Positions 57,606 to 64,000 of a stretch of 64,000 bases of DNA are shown here, in pieces. Both the position numbers and the translations under genes were made by a program. Positions within the stretch are counted from its first letter, which is position 1. The number at the start of each line of letters is the position of its first letter. Origin of the DNA: Psococerastis gibbosa (taxonomy: Eukaryota > Arthropoda > Insecta > Psocodea > Psocidae); NCBI GenBank assembly GCA_963971405.1, contig OZ020486.1:28667419-28731418 (forward strand), given 5' to 3'. The notes beneath the pieces are model-generated. The model saw only the letters and a program-made list of their open reading frames with translations, did no database searches and had not been told where the DNA came from.

Positions 57606-60440
57606 AATATTATTATTATTATTATTATTATATTTATTCAGTCCCATAAACATTACATAGTGATACATAGGTATTGCCACAGGCCAAGGCCGTGCGTGGC
57701 TAGTTAAAGGGATGTTAGTCAAGCTTAAAAATAAAGTTAGTTAAAAAAAAAAAAAAAATTAAAATTAATTAAAGATTACGTTAGGTTAGGTTAGTTGCTT
57801 ATTTTCTAAAAGTTCACAGTGCACTCAATAAAATTGTCCTTGATGCTGATTAGTTTAATATTGAAAAGAATTGAAATAAGTAAATGAATGAATGGAATCT
57901 TATTGGAAGGGGAGGGGGGGGGGGGAGTTGAAAATTACATATTCTTAAAAGAGATTCAAGTGCTGGGAAGCTTTGGTTATAAATACTCGTAGGCTTTTAC
58001 CATCCTTCAAGTTTCTGGGCAGATCATTATAGATAGAGAGTGCCTTGTATTGCGCTGTATTTTTAGTTTTACTTGTTCTTGGTTTTTCGTGCAGTAGGGG
58101 TTTTCTCTCTTTATATCTTGTGCCATGTTCGTGGGAGACTTCGGGATGCAGGCCTAAAAGCTTATTTTTGTATAACTGTATTAGAGATTGTTTGGTAAAT
58201 ATTTTATTGATGGTTGGGACTTTGGCAATATGAAAAAGCTCTTCAGTGGGGAATAATTTAGGCTTTTTGTACATAATTTTAAGGATTTTCTTTTGAATTT
58301 TAATTAGCCGTTCAAGTTCATTTTTATATGAAGCCCCCCATGCTATAATCCCATATTGTAAGTGTGACTGTATTAAAGCAAAGTATATGGCTCTCAGTAA
58401 GTGTTCATCAACTATATTCCTAACTTGGACGAATTTGTAAATAGATTTTCTAAGTTTCAATATAAGGGTATTAATTTGTTCCTGCCAGTTTAGTTTTTTG
58501 TCTATTATCAAACCAAGATATTTTGCGCTATCTACTCTTTGGATTCCCTCAATTCGGTAGTTGTCAGTTTGTATGTTGGTTTGTGAATTAGTGAACTCTA
58601 TATAATACGTTTTTTTTAAGTTTAGAGTAAGTAAATTGTCATTCATCCATGATTTTACAATTTTCAGATCATTGTTTGCAGACTCATATAGCTCGGCTCT
58701 TGTGGAGCCTCTGCATATTAGTATCGTATCATCCGCAAATGCATTTATTTTGCTACTTAGTTTTAAGGTTAATAAATCATTTAAGATTAAATTGAAGCAA
58801 AATGGTCCAAGTACCGTGCCTTGGGGTATGCCACACGTAACGGTATCTTCATCGCTAAAACAAATGCATTTGTCAGAACTAGGTAACGTTTTTGTTTTTT
58901 GTTTTCGATTAGTCAGGTAACTGGTTAGCAAAGTGTGGACTTGCCCTCTGAGCCCTAGTTTCTCCATTTTTTTAAGTAGTATACTGTGGGAAATAGTGTC
59001 AAAACCTTTTTTTAAGTCATTTAGGATGCAAAGACTGTATTGTTTCTTGTTAGAAATATCACTTAATTCATTTATTAGGTCATATATTGCTTCCGTTGTT
59101 CCCTTGTTTTTTTGGAATCCAAATTGCTGGGAAGAAATAAGCTTATGTTTTTCGGCAAAATCGCTTAGTCTGGTATATAGGACTTTTTCATAGATTTTAC
59201 TGATAGCAGGTAGTACTGATATTGGCCTATAGTTTGCAGGGTCATCTGGGCTATTGTCCTTGAATATTGGAGTGACTATTGCTAGCTTTAGGCTATCGGG
59301 AAACGTACAGGTCGACAAAGATGCATTGATGGCATGAGTTAACGGTTCCGCTATATGGGGTTTGACGGACTTAAGGGTATAGTTTGTAATATTGTCATGA
59401 CCGGGGGCAGAATAATTTTTTAAATTCGATATTATTGTACTTATTTCTTGTGGGGTTGTAGGGGTTAGGAACAGTGTATATGGATTAGATGGGATTGCTG
59501 CTAGGCGAATGTTCAGACTTGCTGGGTCATGGGGTATTTCACGGGCAAGGTTCGCGCCTACTTTTAAAAAGTATTCGTTAAATGCTTTGGAAGAGATGTT
59601 AGTTTCTTTAATGTTTTGTTTCTTCGTACCTCCAGTTATTTCATTTACTATTTCCCATTTTTTTCTCAAATTATGTCCTGCATCGTGTAATTTGTTTTGG
59701 TAATATGTGGACTTTATTATTTTAATTTGCGTTTTAACTTGGGCCGAGAATGATTTAGCATGAGATTTTAATATGAGGTCATGGGGTCGTTTCTTACTAT
59801 TTTTATGCAATTTATCACGATGTCGTATTGCTTCAACGATTTCAGTTGTTATCCATGGTTTCAACTTTTTTGTTTTGTTGTTGGGCTTAACTTCGAACTG
59901 CTTAGTATTATTTTGTATTTGTTTCTTGAAGATATGTAAGAAATTGTTGTATGTTGCATTGCCGTCGTTATTTAAATATACACTATCCCATGTTTCCTGT
60001 TCTAAGGACCGATTTAAGGCATTATAATCAATTTTATTTATTTTTAACTTGCACCCTAACTTATTTTCAATTTTTGAATAGTGGGAAGGCATGGGTAGGG
60101 ATAACAGTTGAGTATAGTGGTCAGTTATTGATGTTTGAATAACAAAGGATTGTATGTCGGTGGTGGAATAGTTTTCAGGGATATAAATATGGTCAATGCA
60201 TGATTGACTTACATCGGTAACTCTGGTGTAGTTTTTTATACACTGGACGTAGCCATGGCCGCTAAGCATATTTTGATATTCATCCCCCTCTTTGTCTAAC
60301 ACGTCGATGTTTATGTCTCCTGCTAAAATAGGGCCTAGTCCTAATTGATTTTTGCGCATATGTAAGCACATGTCAAGATCATAGGTTCTTGGCACGTTTA
60401 TGTCGAAATAAGGAACCTGCTTAGGTACTAGGTTATTTGA
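57606..60440 (-). mobile_element. Non-LTR retrotransposon (CR1/jockey-like group), 5'-truncated
   Basis: On the minus strand it runs from about 60440 inside the endonuclease domain, through an uninterrupted reverse transcriptase frame, to a 3' UTR of about 340 nt that ends GACTGAATAAATAT and (AAT)n at 57606-57630. Upstream of 60440 the frame meets a stop and homology ends, so the 5' part (ORF1 and the first part of the endonuclease) is lost. This is the usual outcome of incomplete target-primed reverse transcription. The unbroken frame suggests a young copy. Confidence 0.88.
57945..60436 (-). CDS. LINE endonuclease (C-terminal part) and reverse transcriptase
   Basis: About 830 codons are open; the first in-frame residues (NNLVPKQVPYFDINVPRTYD) lie upstream of any ATG, so there is no native start. 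Numbering from VPRTYDLD: endonuclease end with AGDINID 25-31, SCIDHIYI 65-72 and ITDHY 90-94; reverse transcriptase about 370-640 with NYRPISVLP 388, motif A NDLKKGFD (Asp460), GIPQG 522-526 and FADD 553-556 (both Asp present); then LGLIIDKKLNW and a C-terminal region with QYGIIAWG and YNDLPRNLK. All catalytic reverse transcriptase residues visible to me are kept. The missing endonuclease N-terminus makes this copy unable to move by itself. The clade is uncertain. Confidence 0.88.
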
Positions 60441-60869
60441 AAACTATGTGTATCCCATTTAGTAAATGAGTCGCCTGGGAATAACGTATGCAATGTCTTG
60501 AACCACTTTCTTGAAAATGGTGTTGTGCTGTGTAATGGTTAATGAAATCTGTAAAAGTTCTGCCGTCTTCCGAAAAAATGACTCCACTTTCTCTCCATTT
60601 TGAAGATCCTTGATTAAATTCAATTTGGAGTAACCCATCCTATTTTGTTTAAAGAAAGATCGGTGGACCTGCCCCTTTTCAAGAAGATGGCTGGAACTAC
60701 ACAATAACATCATGCGGGAGTCCCGATTTTCGGACGCGAAAACGTTTTGTAAGTAAAGCATAGGGCTATTATTACCCATATATAGTTTGTGAGTACCTAA
60801 GGTCCTTGGCCAACACAATACTAACAATACAATGTAGAGGTTTATAAACGAAAGGAGGTATACAGAGGA
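60441..60869. other. Unassigned sequence between two LINE fragments
   Basis: A minus-strand frame of 142 codons (60459-60887) has an ATG, but its start overlaps the LINE tail on the other strand and it shows no recognisable domain. Probably chance or transposon-derived. Confidence 0.35.
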
Positions 60870-61215
60870 CAGACGAATGCCGCGCATATCCTGGAGAGAT
60901 TGTGTCCCTAAAATTTAATGCTAAGGTAATGAGGCGAATAGATACAGAAGTCGAGTTGCTGCTGACGGTTACAAACGGAAACTAATCTACTTCGGACATT
61001 GAGATGAGGAGCGGAAAGTATCACCTTCTTTATGTAGTAATCCAAGAGAAGATAGAAGGACTGAGGGCTCCCGGCAGAAGAAGAACATTTTAATTGAAAA
61101 ACCTGAGGCTGTGGTTTGGCAAAAGCACGATTTCCCTTTTCAGAGCAGCAGTCTCCAGGGTCCGAATTGCCATGATGATCGCCAATCTTCGATAGAAGAG
61201 ACATTTAAAGAAGAA
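60870..61215 (+). mobile_element. LINE 3' fragment (same family as 1975-2321)
   Basis: GCGCATATCCTGGAGAGATT / GTGTCCCTA, AAGATAGAAGGACTGAGGGC / TCCCGGCAGAAGAAGAAC and GATGATCGCCAATCTTCGAT / AGAAGAG match the copy at 1975-2321 in order. Several frameshifts and stops make it older or less constrained. Confidence 0.75.
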
Positions 61216-62218
61216 GTCCTATGTTTGAACAAATCTTATATATACCGTCGTAAAGTTTATTATACAGTCGCACGCCGATAACCCAAATTATCCGCAGGAT
61301 TTACAGTATCCCACATCAATTTGCCTAACGGCTTTGAACTGTTAAAAGGATCATATCACATCATATAAGTTTATAATATTGTAATTATTATGAGTATGAA
61401 TTTTATTATTATTATGATCCGGAAGATAAAATATATATAGGTAGGTGCGATACCCCAACTATAATAGGAAACATTTAGCGACAGTCCATGCAATCCTAAT
61501 GGCTATACCGCGCATGATCGGTAAGGAAAAAATCGAATGATATGCTATGAATCGACATCTTTCATGGGTTGTACCAAAAGGTTTTAAATACAGCAGACTC
61601 CTGACTTGACTACTCATTCAAATTTTACATATATTACAGTTAACCCCATCAAGTCTTTCTCTAGAAGGGCTGACGAGACAATATTGTAGCTAATAGAATG
61701 ACATTGATGTAATTTATTGTATTGATTTTCTATCCATGAAGTATGAAGCATATAATCTTTAGAACAATGTAGTCTATTTACGATCACTTTGCCCAGAACA
61801 TGTCGCCCAAGTAAAATTTCTTCATCAATAAAGTCACTTGAAGCTTTGTTGTTGGCAAGACGTTTTCAAAAACTTGGATAACGACCAGAGATCATCGACT
61901 TACTTCACTGAAGCACTCAGAAATCGGATGAAAAAGCGACATAAAGCACAGGAATAAATTTTCGAGATCAATGAGATCTTAATCGCATCTTACACAATTT
62001 TCGTGATATTGTCAAAAAAAGCTTTTTCTTTGAACCCAATTTAAATTTTCTGTCTGCAAAATAATTATTCTGAGTCAAGTATTGCGCCAATACTTCCTGA
62101 TGCCACATTTTTACTGTTTTGAAATGTCTCATTAATTTTCATACTTTGAATCGTTGCCGTGATGCCGTCCATGATAACTAAGTTTATCATTGTGGATAGT
62201 TAAACATTTCGGCTAGTC
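61216..62218. other. Intergenic DNA, no gene seen
   Basis: ACAGTCGCACGCCGATAACC near 61265 looks like a pogo/Tigger-type terminal word, but no matching right end was found. Confidence 0.4.
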
Positions 62219-62395
62219 GACTTCAGATAGTCATCAATGATTTTCGGATATGATTGGCATTGTTTCTGAATGAATTTTGGCTACTAAGTTAACAACTGGG
62301 ACACGACAGATCCTCGATGTCAACCAACACATAAGGGACAATGGGCAAGCTAAGTACGACATGCTTACCATTTCCACAATGAAGCAGCGTGAGAG
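62219..62395 (+). repeat. Dispersed repeat (family 4)
   Basis: GATTTTCGGATATGATTGGC / ATTGTTTC, TGAATGAATTTTGGC, GATCCTCGATGTCAACC and ACAATGAAGCAGCGTGAGAG align in order with 27447-27605. Confidence 0.55.
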
Positions 62396-63226
62396 CTACT
62401 TATATTTCCTGTTTGTATTGTACAACCTTTATAATTTTTCCTTTTGAATTTTAAGACATTAATTTAGTCAGCTTATATTGATGGCTGGCATGGAGGAACA
62501 TACATTATCTCAAATATTTCCGAAAAAAACAGTGAAAAGCTCAGCGTTCTTCTTATTTTTGCTGTATGTACCCTTAAAACATAAGTTCAGAGTGACACCA
62601 AATTTTGTAAAATTAAAACTGTAAACAAGGTGGCAAATATCTGACCAATGAGGCAAGCCTCACCTCACGTGATTGGTCCAATAACCTCCGGGGCATGGGC
62701 GTTAATTCGGTGACGGCACACGCAGACATTATGAAAAGGAAATGGAGAAAAGATAAATATTGACGGCCTTCGGCCTTTATTGACGGAACGGAGAGGGGGA
62801 GGGGGGGGAGGGGAGGGCTCTCGTGACTAGGGGAGGATAATTAGTTTTGCGTCCATCGATATTTCTTTACTCCCCCTCCCACCCTTATTTTACAATTGTT
62901 AGAAAACTTGAGTTGGCTACAGCTATCAAAATTCTGCCAACTTTTGAATTCCTTTAATTTCACTGCTTGTAAACTTTCGCCCTGTACGAATTCCCCTTCA
63001 CATTTTCATTCAATTTTTTTATGCTCCGAATTGGAAAGATGTTTTTCAAGCACCTAGGCTACAAGATTATGTAATATTTGTGACTTAATGTAAATATTTT
63101 ATATTATATACTGTAAAAATCAATCCAATTTTCCGAATGTTGCCTGAAACCACTGATCCAATTGTATTGAAACTTTGGTAGGGTGTTCTAGGTTTCCGGA
63201 CTATACAAATATATAAATTAAATTAA
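62396..63226. other. Intergenic DNA, no gene seen
   Basis: A G-rich tract at 62790-62815. No gene visible. Confidence 0.5.
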
Positions 63227-63609
63227 GGCTGAGTGTTCAAAATGTTTTGTAAACAAGAAATTTGCTGATTTTTTGGCGAAAATAATTTATTGCTCATTCT
63301 ACAGATACAAAGATAACAAAGTGAACAGATAAAAAACTCATAAAAAACCCAAGTTATCGCAGGAAGTTTATATTTTCTGAACTGAAATATTATTACCTTA
63401 AAAAAATTGGATAAATAGCCTTAAACCCACTTTGTAGCACAGTTGTAAATCTGTAAGGGAAATAGACAGCTTTCACAGAAAGCGCGTATTTTTTAAGATT
63501 TTTCATCTGTTCCCTTTTATATCTTTGTGGCTGTGGAACGAGCAATTAATTAATTTCGTCCAAAAAGTACGATAATTTCTTGTTTACAAAACATTTTGAA
63601 CACTCAGCC
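63227..63609. mobile_element. TTAA-flanked MITE with long inverted repeats, 383 bp
   Basis: Both ends are flanked by TTAA (63223-63226 and 63610-63613). The first about 36 bp of the arms, starting GGCTGAGTGTTCAAAATGTT, are perfect inverted copies. Similarity continues through TTGCTC and CAGATAAAAAA or its inverse to about 110 bp per arm. No coding capacity. TTAA suggests mobilisation by a piggyBac-type transposase, but the ends differ from the piggyBac remnant at 46317. Confidence 0.8.
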
Positions 63610-63613
63610 TTAA

Positions 63614-64000
63614 ATAGTTTCAAAATTGAGCGTTTAGTAAACATAACAAAAAGTAAACAAACAGAACGAAGAACTAGGCGATACGAAGTTTGATGATAAG
63701 TACATATTATAATAATTTTAATTTAAATTAAAGAAATGAAGTGAAACCTTATCTATTCTAATGCATACCATACTGTACCCAGATTCATTAGATCAAAGAA
63801 AAACAGTGTTTCGCGCTTTTCAATTCCTGGTCGCACTTGTGCATAATACTACAGTAGTAATTGCACAGTACGTATAACATAGTAAATTGAATAAAATTTT
63901 CCAAAATTCACTAAGTAAAGGATAATTATATTGTACAGTAGAGCTACTCATAAAACCCATGGTATTAAAGCTTAATAAACAAGCTTAATTTTAACTTTTC
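63614..64000. other. Intergenic DNA, no gene seen
   Basis: AT-rich end of the window. Confidence 0.5.

Noticed and set aside
57780-57795. TTAGGTTAGGTTAG, insect telomere-like repeat
   Set aside because: Fewer than three units, inside the 3' UTR of the LINE; chance is sufficient.
60459-60887. 142-codon minus ORF
   Set aside because: Its N-terminus overlaps an antisense LINE tail, and nothing in it is recognisable.
1-64000. CRISPR arrays, rRNA genes, bacterial operons
   Set aside because: No regularly spaced repeats with spacers, no rRNA-like conserved blocks and no operon-like gene packing seen; all content is eukaryotic in character.

Overview
The window looks like intergenic, transposon-rich DNA of an arthropod, most likely an insect with a large genome. 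It is AT-rich. It carries a BEL/Pao LTR retrotransposon, several non-LTR retrotransposon families, a mariner and a piggyBac element, tRNA-derived SINEs and many inverted-repeat MITEs. The one host-type gene has a GT-AG intron. I cannot name the species from the sequence. No bacterial-style operon, rRNA gene or CRISPR array is visible.

Layout. 1-15 kb: old repeats in AT-rich DNA, namely 3' tails of two LINE families, a long hairpin at 2.4 kb, tRNA-like SINE arrays at 3.4-3.95 kb (plus) and 10.94-11.33 kb (minus), a 206-bp tandem duplication at 5.7 kb and a MITE at 10.6 kb. 15.8-16.8 kb: a dead mariner with intact terminal repeats, interrupted by a SINE. 17.9-28.3 kb: MITEs, tandem duplications, SINEs, a LINE tail, and an orphan CRE/TATA promoter-like stretch at 20.56 kb. 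29.3-35.2 kb: a BEL/Pao element with apparently identical 634-bp LTRs, a 5-bp target duplication, a tRNA-Tyr-type primer site and one uninterrupted 1273-residue Gag-Pol frame that stops before the integrase. 37.5-39.8 kb: a two-exon gene for a secreted proline-rich repeat protein of 591 residues, with TATA box and poly(A) signal. 40-57 kb: SINEs, an internally deleted piggyBac, foldback and pogo-like elements, a 60-bp minisatellite and duplications. 57.6-60.4 kb: a 5'-truncated LINE on the minus strand with an uninterrupted reverse transcriptase frame. 60.4-64 kb: another LINE tail, a dispersed repeat and a 383-bp TTAA-flanked MITE.

There is no pathway here. The mobile elements relate by nesting (SINE inside mariner) and by family sharing. 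The two most interesting objects are the integrase-less BEL/Pao element, which seems to have moved recently although it lacks the integrase and has YVED in place of YVDD, and the unrecognised secreted proline-rich gene. Family assignments were made by eye; no database search was run.
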